From: Chitinophaga sp. MM2321
GTDB taxonomy: Bacteria; Bacteroidota; Bacteroidia; Chitinophagales; Chitinophagaceae
NCBI RefSeq assembly: GCF_964033635.1
Contig: NZ_OZ035533.1
Coordinates: 3,906,001-3,970,000 of the forward strand
DNA length: 64,000 bases
Direction of reading: 5' to 3'
Positions 33,489-40,504 of the stretch are shown here, piece after piece. Made by a program: the position numbers and the translations under genes. The notes beneath the pieces are model-generated. The model made no database searches. It was not told the origin of the DNA and was given only the letters and a program-made list of their open reading frames with translations. Numbering within the stretch: the first letter of the stretch is position 1; the number at the start of each line of letters is the position of its first letter.

Positions 33489-34998
33489 TAAGGGACAAAT
33501 CTTTTTCAGAAAGGTTTGTCCCTTTTTCTTTTTCGCCCAAACGCTGCTCCAGCGTGTATATTAAATTAGCCGCTTCATTTATTCTGGTAGTTCGATAATG
33601 TGTTCCGTCAAAAATTATCTTTTCGGGGAATATTGAACTAATGATCTTTCTTTTTTCTTCAATGGTGCCGTTGTTATACAGAATATCCAACTGGCAAAGG
33701 ATTTCCAGCGCCTTGCTAACGATACCTTCGATGTTGTGATTGTTTTGTGGTACTTCGGATAGACGTGCTTCGAGGTCTGATATTTGTCTTTCATAGTCGG
33801 CTTTGCTTTCCCTGTAATCAGCGGGATCAATTTCTTTTGAGAATAGTAGGTTTCTGGCCTCCTTGATTTGATAGGATAAGGCGTTTATTGTGTTTAGAAG
33901 TTGTTTCCTCTCGTCGTAGTTGGTTTTTGTTTGAGATTTGAAGGCGAAGAGAATAGCTTGTTTGTATATTTCCCGGAAAGCAGGGCGGGGGACATACTTT
34001 TTTATTTCAGTAGTAAATAGCTCATTGGCGTTGTCTGCGTTGTAACGGCTTCCGCAGGAAGAAACGCAGTGGTAGTAATGATAGTGTTTAGTGTGTCCTT
34101 TTGATGCACTGCCTGTGAGCATCTTTCCGCATTTAGGGCAGGCAAGAAAACCTCTTAAAGGTAGCATATCGTCAACCACGGTTTTGGTCCGTTGTTTCTT
34201 TCTTCTACCATCGAGTACTTGCTGAACTTCGTAGTACAGCCCCTCGGAGATAATCGGCAGATGTTTACCCTGCACGAACATGCTTTCTTCATCCTTATAT
34301 TTAGGAACATGGATTTTGCCACAATACGCAGGGTTGCGGATGGCCATCCAGAAATTATTCTTGCTGCATTTTAAGCCCTTCCGGCGGGCGCTTTTCCATA
34401 TCTGCTCAGTGTTGTATATACCTTCTGCAATCGTCTGAAATACCCACTTCATAATGCCGGCTTCCGGTTCTTTTGGACCGATGTACTTATCACCATTTTC
34501 CATCGTCCTGTTTTTATATCCAATCGGAGCCGTTCCCATCCATCGTCCTTCTTTCCTGGCCCGGCGCATTCCGTGGAATACATTCAGCGCCCTGCGGTCG
34601 TTCTCTACTTCTGGTGTCGCCAGATATACCGCCAGCATAATTTTGTTTTCAGGAATGGACATGTCGAGGGGTTGCTCTATTGCCTGTGGTTCTACACTTA
34701 AACTCCTTAGTTGGTTAATCATCTGGTAGGCGTCTCCCGCGTTGCGGCTGAACCGATCCCATTTTGTAAAGATGATCAAATCGGATTTGCCTTTGCTCTT
34801 CCGCAGGTCTGCTAATAGTCTTGACCATGCAGGACGATTAAAAGTTTTGGCAGAATGATCTTCATAAACCACTTTACGAACCTGAATGTAATTCATGTCA
34901 CAATACCTGCGTAGTACTTCTTCCTGGTTACGTTGAGAATAACCTTTATAAGCCTGTTCATCTGTACTAACGCGAATGTATAAGTCAGCAATTCTCAT
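33424..34998 (-). CDS. Large serine recombinase (integrase) of the tRNA-Lys element
   Basis: From ATG 34998 (MRIADLYIRVSTDEQ) the protein has 524 residues. Domains in order: resolvase catalytic domain (about 1-150; nucleophile Ser11 in YIRVSTDEQ, and FTKWDRFSRN), the recombinase domain (about 160-270; GRWMGTAPIGYKNR), a zinc ribbon (about 285-325; CPKCGKMLTG ... CVSSCGSRYN) and a coiled-coil segment (about 365-460). The frame could be opened by TTG at 35022, but ATG 34998 starts exactly at the fold. Its last 20 or so codons run into the tRNA gene on the other strand, so the C-terminus is supplied by the target site. Confidence 0.93.
   Translation of the reverse strand: MRIADLYIRVSTDEQAYKGYSQRNQEEVLRRYCDMNYIQVRKVVYEDHSAKTFNRPAWSRLLADLRKSKGKSDLIIFTKWDRFSRNAGDAYQMINQLRSLSVEPQAIEQPLDMSIPENKIMLAVYLATPEVENDRRALNVFHGMRRARKEGRWMGTAPIGYKNRTMENGDKYIGPKEPEAGIMKWVFQTIAEGIYNTEQIWKSARRKGLKCSKNNFWMAIRNPAYCGKIHVPKYKDEESMFVQGKHLPIISEGLYYEVQQVLDGRRKKQRTKTVVDDMLPLRGFLACPKCGKMLTGSASKGHTKHYHYYHCVSSCGSRYNADNANELFTTEIKKYVPRPAFREIYKQAILFAFKSQTKTNYDERKQLLNTINALSYQIKEARNLLFSKEIDPADYRESKADYERQISDLEARLSEVPQNNHNIEGIVSKALEILCQLDILYNNGTIEEKRKIISSIFPEKIIFDGTHYRTTRINEAANLIYTLEQRLGEKEKGTNLSEKDLSLMVIPLGLEPRTHTLKVYCSTN
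33479..33486 (+). repeat. Probable attL core (8-bp direct repeat)
   Basis: GGGATCAC at the 3' end of tRNA-Lys recurs at 42538-42545. The two copies bracket the whole AT-rich block with the recombinase at one end. Eight bases is short, but in both places the GGTTCGA of a tRNA T-loop precedes it (33464 and 42518), with different spacing. Confidence 0.45.
33490..33527 (+). terminator. Terminator after tRNA-Lys, inside the recombinase 3' coding end
   Basis: AAGGGACAAA pairs with TTTGTCCCTT around a short loop and is followed by TTTTT. It ends tRNA transcription; because it lies in the last 35 codons of the recombinase gene on the other strand, it is also translated. Confidence 0.85.
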
Positions 34999-35134
34999 GA
35001 CGTAAAATTTGGTTAACGGCAATTTCTGCCAGAATATAAATTACAATCAGAATTTCTTCGGCTTCTTCTAACGTGACGTTTAAGCCTTCTTTACGCAGTA
35101 GGTCCACTGCCATTTTGGGGGTCAACTTTTCCAT
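34985..35134 (-). CDS. Small conserved-looking ORF upstream of recombinase (49 residues)
   Basis: A 49-codon frame from the ATG at 35134: MEKLTPKMAVDLLRKEGLNV, then an acidic, leucine- and isoleucine-rich helix (TLEEAEEILIVIYILAEI). Its stop overlaps the start of the recombinase by 14 nt, which suggests translational coupling. Similar tiny helical proteins precede recombinases in other Bacteroidota elements, from memory. It might be a recombination directionality factor or regulator, but nothing in the sequence proves that. Confidence 0.6.
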   Translation of the reverse strand: MEKLTPKMAVDLLRKEGLNVTLEEAEEILIVIYILAEIAVNQILRHENC

Positions 35135-35687
35135 AACACATTTCACTTTAAATCAACGACACTTGCTCTCCTATGCGTAGAGATGAACAACGAATATACG
35201 AAATGAAATAGTTGTTTGGATCACTGAGAATAGTTACGTGCGGGGGCGCTGCTGCCGCGCCCCCTGCGCCCCCCGGCAGGGGTTTCAAACAATGGTGATA
35301 AATTGATAGTTTTTTGTCATTGACAATAGGTGAGGTGTGCGAAAGCCTTTGTCCTATTGGTTTTTAATTCCTGAAATACATTAAATGTCAGATTGTATTA
35401 CAGCCACTTTCTTTGAGATTTTCAGCTTCGTAAAAATCTGCAAGATTACAGGTTGTATCACAACCTAAAATTACCCATTCCTCCAAAGTCGATGGGTTGA
35501 GAATTAAAGAAGTGAAAATAGCATTAGAGTACAGATGAAAGTACCTGATAAGAAGTCTTGTTCGGGAGTGGAAATATTTTTAACCCCAACAAATTTTAAA
35601 GGGGTTAAAATCAGATTTAGAGATAAAATGCGAGAGGGAATAAGAGATTTTCTTTCAAAAACGCTTTTTGAAAGATGGTAAATAGGG
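35135..35687. other. Non-coding region of the element with four inverted repeats
   Basis: No gene in 553 bases. A GC-rich island (35242-35282) contains two hairpins that exclude each other: GGGGGCGC/GCGCCCCC (35242-35264) and CCCCTGC/GCAGGGG (35261-35282), sharing the CCCC at 35261-35264. Further on are a perfect palindrome AGGTTGT-ATC-ACAACCT (35450-35466), a stem TTTTAACCCC/GGGGTTAAAA (35578-35610) and a terminator-like stem CTTTCAAAAA/TTTTTGAAAG (35652-35674) directly after the XRE gene. Confidence 0.65.
35652..35674 (-). terminator. Putative terminator of the XRE gene
   Basis: A perfect 10-bp stem (CTTTCAAAAA/TTTTTGAAAG) with a 3-nt loop lies 13 nt after the stop of the minus-strand regulator. 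No long T-run follows on the minus strand, so it may also be an operator-like palindrome. Confidence 0.45.
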
Positions 35688-35924
35688 TCATTTTTTCGGG
35701 AAAAATTGGTGTAGTTCTACGTCAAGTGCAATAGCTAATTTCACAATGGAATGAAATTCTATGTTCTTTTGTCCATTCTCAATCCGGCTAATATCACCAT
35801 TGTCGATTCCCGATCTTACTTCAAGATCAAGCTGCGTTAATTTGCGCTCCTTTCTTAATTTACGAATATGTTCACCGAGTTTAGTAAGTTCTTCTGAATA
35901 TCTATCTGTAGCCATTTCGATCAA
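35688..35924 (-). CDS. XRE-family (HTH_3) transcriptional regulator
   Basis: A 78-residue protein (or 75 from ATG 35915, MATDRYSEE). The five-helix cro/CI-type domain fills residues 14-72: LGEHIRKLRKERKLTQLDLE, SGIDNGDISRIENGQKN and KLAIALDVELHQFF. Small stand-alone XRE proteins are typical control proteins of restriction-modification cassettes and of mobile elements. It is divergent from the promoter of the structured RNA and of genes 36366-37119, so it probably controls that unit and itself. AT-rich like the rest of the element. Confidence 0.9.
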   Translation of the reverse strand: MIEMATDRYSEELTKLGEHIRKLRKERKLTQLDLEVRSGIDNGDISRIENGQKNIEFHSIVKLAIALDVELHQFFPKK

Positions 35925-35997
35925 ATTGAGTGAGTAAAGTGGTCGAAAAATCTTATAAAAAATCTGGTTTATAACACAAATTGTTAAAAGGAATTCT

Positions 35998-36005
35998 TAT
36001 CTTTG
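35998..36005 (+). promoter_or_regulatory. Predicted -7 promoter element of the structured leader/ncRNA
   Basis: TATCTTTG, identical to the -7 element of the tRNA-Lys promoter. Transcription would start near 36012, 28 nt before the first hairpin. The -33 element is not clear (TTG at 35981 is at poor spacing). Confidence 0.55.
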
Positions 36006-36011
36006 CATTGA

Positions 36012-36312
36012 AAGTATTCATTTAATAATGAGTATTTTCGCGAAACCTTAATGTTATTAAGGCTTTCGCTTAATCCTCATCTTGGGAACCTGAGAAATTC
36101 TAAAGGGAATGAGGACGATAAGTGAATGGCCCATGCTATGCGTGGGCCCACTTACTCGTTCCCTAAGGCTTCTCAGGGCCTCCAAGACGGGTAATGCTGG
36201 GCCTGCGCTTTTTGTTTTGACCCCACCGTGCGCCCTTTGACTAATAGAGAAATCAAGCTAGATCATAAGGAATTGATAGTCGGATCACCTGATCCGAAAG
36301 GGGATTTTTTTG
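36012..36312 (+). ncRNA. Strongly structured non-coding RNA or 5' leader, unknown class
   Basis: After the -7 element come two strong structures. Hairpin 1 (36040-36069) is GCGAAACCTTAAT-GTT-ATTAAGG with a one-base bulge then TTTCGC. Hairpin 2 (36080-36187) is a 108-nt rod with five stacked helices: TCTTGG/CCAAGA, CCTGAGAA/TTCTCAGG, GGGAATGAG/CTCGTTCCC, TAAGTG/CACTTA and GGCCCATG/CGTGGGCC, closed by the loop CTATG; 37 base pairs in total with asymmetric bulges. A third stem CGGATCA-CC-TGATCCG (36281-36296) followed by T7 at 36305-36311 may be a terminator, making either a free RNA of about 300 nt or an attenuated leader of the gene at 36366. No reverse transcriptase is in the window, so a retron RNA is not supported. 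Confidence 0.65.
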
Positions 36313-36365
36313 GCTTAAACCGGATAGATATGCATTGTCAAACCAAGTTTTAAAAGCATTTTATT

Positions 36366-36866
36366 ATGGAAAGTTTATTAGCAGTTCTAAAGAAAATTAC
36401 CCCTTATGGCTCAGAAAGAGGGTTCATTGAGCTTTGCTGGTATCAGTTGAGTAAGGTGATAAGCAGTAAAGAAGCGGATGCCTGGTCATCTGATAAGAGG
36501 GATCATTTTATGTCACTTACCAATTTTTTCATTGCAACAGCGAGAGCGGTTTTCACAGTTCGGGATGCGCTGATTAAGGCTGAGGCTCAGGACTTGAATG
36601 AGGTTTTGCGTATCCAACTGGCGGAAGCACTGGATGATTTGGTAGAATTTGCCTCCGTTGTTGATCAGCATGAACTGAATGAAACGATTGACGAGTATGT
36701 GGAGATACTTATAGACCAGCAAGAGTGCTTCCTGAATACAGTAAGGGTGGAGTTTGGGGCAGGTTATTTTAAATCTTTTTTCCTGATGGTGCAGGATCTC
36801 AATATAGAGGCACGTATTTGTATGGCAACTCAATTTTTAAACAATAAAACCTTGATTTATGGGTAA
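36366..36866 (+). CDS. Hypothetical helical protein downstream of the structured RNA
   Basis: A 166-residue protein that I do not recognise. It looks mostly alpha-helical and acidic, with no signal peptide and no metal or nucleotide-binding motif (for example IQLAEALDDLVEFASVVDQH and ETIDEYVEILIDQQE). Two cysteines (near residues 23 and 120) and a third late one are not arranged as a metal site. It overlaps the next gene by 8 nt, so the two are co-translated, and both lie after the structured leader and are followed by the terminator at 37146. A cytoplasmic accessory or regulatory role is possible; no function is claimed. Confidence 0.7.
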   Translation: MESLLAVLKKITPYGSERGFIELCWYQLSKVISSKEADAWSSDKRDHFMSLTNFFIATARAVFTVRDALIKAEAQDLNEVLRIQLAEALDDLVEFASVVDQHELNETIDEYVEILIDQQECFLNTVRVEFGAGYFKSFFLMVQDLNIEARICMATQFLNNKTLIYG

Positions 36867-37119
36867 CGAAATGAATGTATTGAATAAACTTCATACTGCA
36901 TTTACTGCTAGTGCTATTCGTTTTAGGGAGCGTGTTTGTGAGGAGTGTAATTATAGTGTTCCTACTTTTTATAGGAAGGTTAGGAGGTGGGATAGAATTG
37001 AAAATGGTAGGTTGATCTCTGTACTTAGTAATGCTGAAAAGGGTAAGATCCAAGAGATTGCAGAAGAGGTTAGAGGGGAGTTGGAAAGTTCGGTATTGGA
37101 TTTGATGGAGGGAAAATGA
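36859..37119 (+). CDS. Hypothetical small protein, possibly DNA-binding
   Basis: An 86-residue protein that I cannot assign. The ATG at 36859 overlaps the stop of the previous gene (ATGGGTAA). The middle segment ECNYSVPTFYRKVRRW resembles the turn and recognition helix of an HTH protein, and the C-terminal half is a charged helix (GKIQEIAEEVRGELESSVLD). It is the last gene before a clear rho-independent terminator. Small DNA-binding proteins of this size are common in integrative elements. Confidence 0.65.
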   Translation: MGNEMNVLNKLHTAFTASAIRFRERVCEECNYSVPTFYRKVRRWDRIENGRLISVLSNAEKGKIQEIAEEVRGELESSVLDLMEGK

Positions 37120-37145
37120 TATTTTATGGATAAGGGAGATTCGGG

Positions 37146-37178
37146 AGCCGCTGTTCTCAGCGGCTTTTGTGTTTTTTA
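37146..37178 (+). terminator. Rho-independent terminator after the two hypothetical genes
   Basis: AGCCGCTG-TTCT-CAGCGGCT followed by TTTTGTGTTTTTT, 27 nt after the stop at 37119. It separates the RNA/166/86-residue unit from the HEPN gene. Confidence 0.85.
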
Positions 37179-37300
37179 TTCGATTCAACTATTTGTTTTT
37201 TGTTGAGCCTAACAATGATAGTAAAGTAACCTACTCTTTGTCTGCAATTAGATTTTTTACCTAAAAAATTGTAACTTCTATGCCCTAATGTCCCTATCAA

Positions 37301-38041
37301 ATGAAAACAAAATATTTTGTAAAGTTTTTGAACAAGTCTGCCCATTTGGATGCTGATCTTGAACTTGTTGATGTAATTAAGAGCGCGGTTAAGAAAAACA
37401 GGTTAAATTCCCCTGGTACCAAGCTTTTATTTGATGATGCTGACAAGACTAGACATAAAAAACTTTCTGCTCGCCGAAATTCTGATCATAGCCGAAATAT
37501 TGCTGCGAATCATTTAGCCGGTACTATTAGGGAAGCATTTATTAAAAGTATGTACGAGGCAACAACTAATTACTTTCAGGATATTCTTAAAGCAGCTACA
37601 AAAAAAGGGCTGGACACTGACAGATTAATTGGAGAACATTTGATAACGTTTACCAGTAAGGAACTTATTGCTTTAGGGAATTTTTCTAAAATAGTAGACA
37701 GAATTTCATCTCAAATTTTCCGGCAATTGGAAAACGAGAAGAATACTAAGTCGCTGATTATAAAAATGAGTAAAAAATTGGGATTAAAAATTCCCGAAAA
37801 TGTCATCGATAAAGCATTACCCTATTTGGAAATGCGCCATCTTTTGGTTCATTCGGAGGGAAAAGCGGATAAGGATTTTTGTAAGAATTATCCCACGGTC
37901 CATGCCCGGGATGGTAAGGACCTTAACTTAGGCTATGAGATGATCACTCAAGCAAAAGAGACGATTACTATGCTGATAGAAACATTCGATAACGCAATAG
38001 TTGCGGCTGGCCATATTGAGAAATCGGAGATTCAGCCCTGA
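37301..38041 (+). CDS. HEPN-domain protein (putative RNase, defence or toxin-like)
   Basis: A 246-residue protein. The C-terminal half contains the HEPN active-site pattern Rx4H: Arg179 to His184 in EMRHLLVHSEG, followed by KADKDF, the common RNxxVHnxGxvdxxF context of HEPN proteins. HEPN domains with this motif are usually metal-independent RNases in toxin-antitoxin, abortive infection and CRISPR systems. The N-terminal half is basic and helical (HKKLSARRNSDHS). It is transcribed towards the ATPase-TOPRIM operon with 121 bp between the stops. Whether it belongs to that system or acts alone cannot be decided here. Confidence 0.75.
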   Translation: MKTKYFVKFLNKSAHLDADLELVDVIKSAVKKNRLNSPGTKLLFDDADKTRHKKLSARRNSDHSRNIAANHLAGTIREAFIKSMYEATTNYFQDILKAATKKGLDTDRLIGEHLITFTSKELIALGNFSKIVDRISSQIFRQLENEKNTKSLIIKMSKKLGLKIPENVIDKALPYLEMRHLLVHSEGKADKDFCKNYPTVHARDGKDLNLGYEMITQAKETITMLIETFDNAIVAAGHIEKSEIQP

Positions 38042-38162
38042 CTAAATCCTGTGCTTGTAGGATATAGAATAAATCATATTCGTTTACTTATGTGATGAAT
38101 GGGATTCTGAGAAAAACGGTTCGTCGAAAAATTCTTTTTTATGCACTTTACACTTGATATCA

Positions 38163-38855
38163 TTAATTGTTGATATTGGGATCCTCAATGATATTTTTTT
38201 GAGGAGGAATAAATACAGCTGTTGCATCATCATAGAACATTTTCAGACTACAATTTAAATCGAGGTAGCCCTCCTTTATTAAGGCATTTTTTTTAGAAAA
38301 GGGCTTTGTTAATCTGAAGTAGTTTTTATAATTGCTGGTGGAAATCTCCCCCTTTTTATTGAGTATGTACTGCAATTTTCCCTTAGGGTTTGTAATTTGG
38401 CATGTTGCCTTGTCATGATACATTACCAAAACCCAGGCATCTATTTCTTCAATGGCTATTGCATATAATATCTTTTCTTCATATTTATGATTCAACCATT
38501 CTTTAATTTTATTTATGATTTCTGTCCTAAGCTCTGTGCAATATTCATGATGGCTTTTATCTGATCGCCTTATACCATACTGTTCGGCCTCTGCGCTATC
38601 TATGTGTACTATGATATGCGTGGCATCTTCCAGTGAAAAGAAGTCATCGATTTTTTTCTTTTCTTGGCATTCTAATTGAACTAAACTCCATCCACCTTTT
38701 TGATCAGGATCTAGATGTTGCAAAGTTGTATTGTCAAAAGATAATCTAGGACGAATCGGAACAAAGTTGGAACTGTCTAACCCAGTAATTCCTTTAAGAA
38801 TATTTGTTATAACTGCTGTGTCTGCACCACCTTCAGAAATGATACCAATCCTCAT
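38163..38855 (-). CDS. TOPRIM-like protein (DUF4276/OLD-nuclease type)
   Basis: A 230-residue protein with a TOPRIM-like arrangement: Glu8 in IGIISEGGADTAVI at the N-terminus, Asp86 in IIVHIDSAEAE, and acidic residues in AIEEIDAWVLVMYHD (Glu136, Glu137, Asp139), the EExxAW pattern typical of DUF4276-like proteins encoded next to AAA ATPases. Such proteins resemble the nuclease part of OLD enzymes supplied as a separate subunit. Its ATG is 4 nt after the stop of the ATPase gene, so the two are coupled. Likely the DNA- or RNA-cutting effector of the operon; activity is inferred. Confidence 0.75.
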   Translation of the reverse strand: MRIGIISEGGADTAVITNILKGITGLDSSNFVPIRPRLSFDNTTLQHLDPDQKGGWSLVQLECQEKKKIDDFFSLEDATHIIVHIDSAEAEQYGIRRSDKSHHEYCTELRTEIINKIKEWLNHKYEEKILYAIAIEEIDAWVLVMYHDKATCQITNPKGKLQYILNKKGEISTSNYKNYFRLTKPFSKKNALIKEGYLDLNCSLKMFYDDATAVFIPPQKNIIEDPNINN

Positions 38856-38859
38856 GTTA

Positions 38860-40311
38860 TTAAAAATTTTTAGGAACAGCTCCTAGCAAGCCAGACATCC
38901 ACATATCGGATAATTTCAAGCCTTGCTTATCACTTAAATCGGATTTAAATTTGATTCTTCTGGTACAAGTATGTCCAGAATCATCACGAAATACTTCGAA
39001 TAACCGTTGTTCGTCATCAAATAAATTAAGGCCATCAAGTATTGCGGGATTATGTGTTGTAATCAAAACTTGTTTACCGTTATCTTCTGATAAACTAACT
39101 ATTTGTTCTATTAAAGTTTGACATAATAAGGGATTTAACGCTGTTTCAATATTGTCGATGGCAAACAATTTGGGTGTTTTATCACTCAAGAATAGGGCTA
39201 TGTAAAAGAGTATATGCAAAATACCTTCATTTGAATTCTCGGCAGATAATGTGTTGTTTTTTGAATTCATATATAGGTCTCTGAAATATAGAGTGGATAT
39301 ACTTTTACCTGCCTTAAGCCCTGATAATTTTAACTTGTCTTCTTTATCACTTATTATATCATCAAGCCAATCAAATAAAAATTTACTTCTATTTAATATG
39401 GTTTTCTCCTCCTTATTTAAACTTGCAATAAATAGATCAAGGCCCTCCCCATTAATCCCTAATGGAGATTTTTTACTTTCACTTGGAGCGATTCCTCGTA
39501 ATGATTTAGTATTTATGTCGAAAATTGCATATTCTGTTAAGATAGGATCATATCTCCTTGATTTGTTGAGTCCTCTTTGTGCTAACAGATCATTTGCTCT
39601 AGATAACAATTCGTTGCCGCTAATATTTGGCGTCTTTTGAGTTATTTCCTTAAAGTGTTGAAGCAATATTTCTGGCATCATTTCCTCTTCAGAGAGGTCA
39701 ATCCATCGTGTATATACATCCTGCATATGCGCAGGAGTTAGAGTGAATTCATAGATAAATTTTTCATTTTTTTCAAGAAAGTTTAACTTCAGATCAATGC
39801 TATTTCCTTGTGAAGAATCAACAAAAGAACTTATTATTTGGTCCGGTCTGGCTACTCGAACTCCCCTTGAATAGAAACTCTCATAATTTAAGTCATTAGC
39901 CCTTGCTGCTCCTGCTAAGGCGATTGCCTCTAGTATATTTGTCTTTCCTGATCCATTCGCACCAATGAAGACATTAACCCTCCCTAGCTCAATGTGGTCG
40001 TTGGCTATTGATTTAAACCCTTGGATTTCTAAATTTCTTAAAATTGCATCAACCTCTTTTGCTGCTGTTTGCTGGCTATTAAATTTTCTGAAATTTTCTA
40101 CTGCAATTTCCCAGTCGGATTGACCATATTTTCGGATTGTATTCAGACAGATAGCTGAAATAGCATAGTGGGTCTTCCCACTTTGGGGAGGGAGAGATGG
40201 ATCATCTGGATTCAATTCAGCTATATTATACTTTATAAATTCATGCAGCTTGTTTTCTAAAAGATTCTCTTGTATTTGTTTTATAATCGGAATTGTAATA
40301 CCTATTTGCAA
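38860..40311 (-). CDS. AAA ATPase (OLD/RecF-like) with N-terminal remnant of a BsuBI/PstI recognition domain; frameshifted 5' end
   Basis: The open frame of 483 codons starts only with TTG (40311) and lacks a nearby ATG, because its true N-terminus lies in another frame (40241-40504). Residues about 22-80 (LHEFIKYNIAELNPDDPSLP, LNTIRKYGQSDWE) match the second half of the BsuBI/PstI restriction enzyme N-terminal domain. From residue 96 an ABC-type ATPase begins: LEIQGFKSIANDHIELG, Walker A GANGSGKT (117-124), Walker B LFAIDNIETALNP, and LITTHNPAILDGL with the H-loop. This is the AAA_21/OLD type. It is 4 nt before the TOPRIM gene. The frameshift near 40244-40260 may be a real inactivating mutation or a sequencing error. 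Confidence 0.85.
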   Translation of the reverse strand: MQIGITIPIIKQIQENLLENKLHEFIKYNIAELNPDDPSLPPQSGKTHYAISAICLNTIRKYGQSDWEIAVENFRKFNSQQTAAKEVDAILRNLEIQGFKSIANDHIELGRVNVFIGANGSGKTNILEAIALAGAARANDLNYESFYSRGVRVARPDQIISSFVDSSQGNSIDLKLNFLEKNEKFIYEFTLTPAHMQDVYTRWIDLSEEEMMPEILLQHFKEITQKTPNISGNELLSRANDLLAQRGLNKSRRYDPILTEYAIFDINTKSLRGIAPSESKKSPLGINGEGLDLFIASLNKEEKTILNRSKFLFDWLDDIISDKEDKLKLSGLKAGKSISTLYFRDLYMNSKNNTLSAENSNEGILHILFYIALFLSDKTPKLFAIDNIETALNPLLCQTLIEQIVSLSEDNGKQVLITTHNPAILDGLNLFDDEQRLFEVFRDDSGHTCTRRIKFKSDLSDKQGLKLSDMWMSGLLGAVPKNF

Positions 40312-40504
40312 AGGGAATGATATCCTTTGATATGATCAGACTACTTCGTATGGAATTTTCCCAATTCTCTTCTGGAGTTATATTACATAGAGCTAGAAGT
40401 GTTAGAGGCGCAACCATATTTTGCTTCCCAATTTCTAGGCCTAATGCCTTTAAAATATCAGAGGCCTGGAATATTTTTTCCTGTATTAATTCTGTACGTT
40501 CCAT
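40241..40504 (-). CDS. BsuBI/PstI-type restriction enzyme N-terminal domain, first part (frameshifted from the ATPase gene)
   Basis: An 87-codon frame whose ATG overlaps the stop of the methyltransferase gene (TAATG). The sequence DILKALGLEIGKQNMVAPLT, LLALCNITPEENW and YKTNTRESFRKQ follows the BsuBI/PstI restriction enzyme N-terminal (winged-helix, DNA-recognition) domain, in which the text after xTRExxRRQ continues with MHQFxxAGI...NPDxP. Here that continuation (LHEFIKYNI...NPDDP) is in the +1 frame, in the ATPase ORF. So this is the 5' end of one gene of about 545 codons, broken by a 1-nt gain or 2-nt loss near the codons for RKQ. It could alternatively be read as a separate small protein, but the split falls inside one domain. 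Confidence 0.75.
   Translation of the reverse strand: MERTELIQEKIFQASDILKALGLEIGKQNMVAPLTLLALCNITPEENWENSIRSSLIISKDIIPFANRYYNSDYKTNTRESFRKQAA

Noticed and set aside
36012..36312. Retron msr-msd RNA
   Set aside because: The long rod hairpin is suggestive, but no reverse transcriptase gene lies in the window.
40244..40260. Programmed ribosomal frameshift
   Set aside because: No slippery heptamer (X XXY YYZ) fits and no pseudoknot is evident; a simple indel is more likely.
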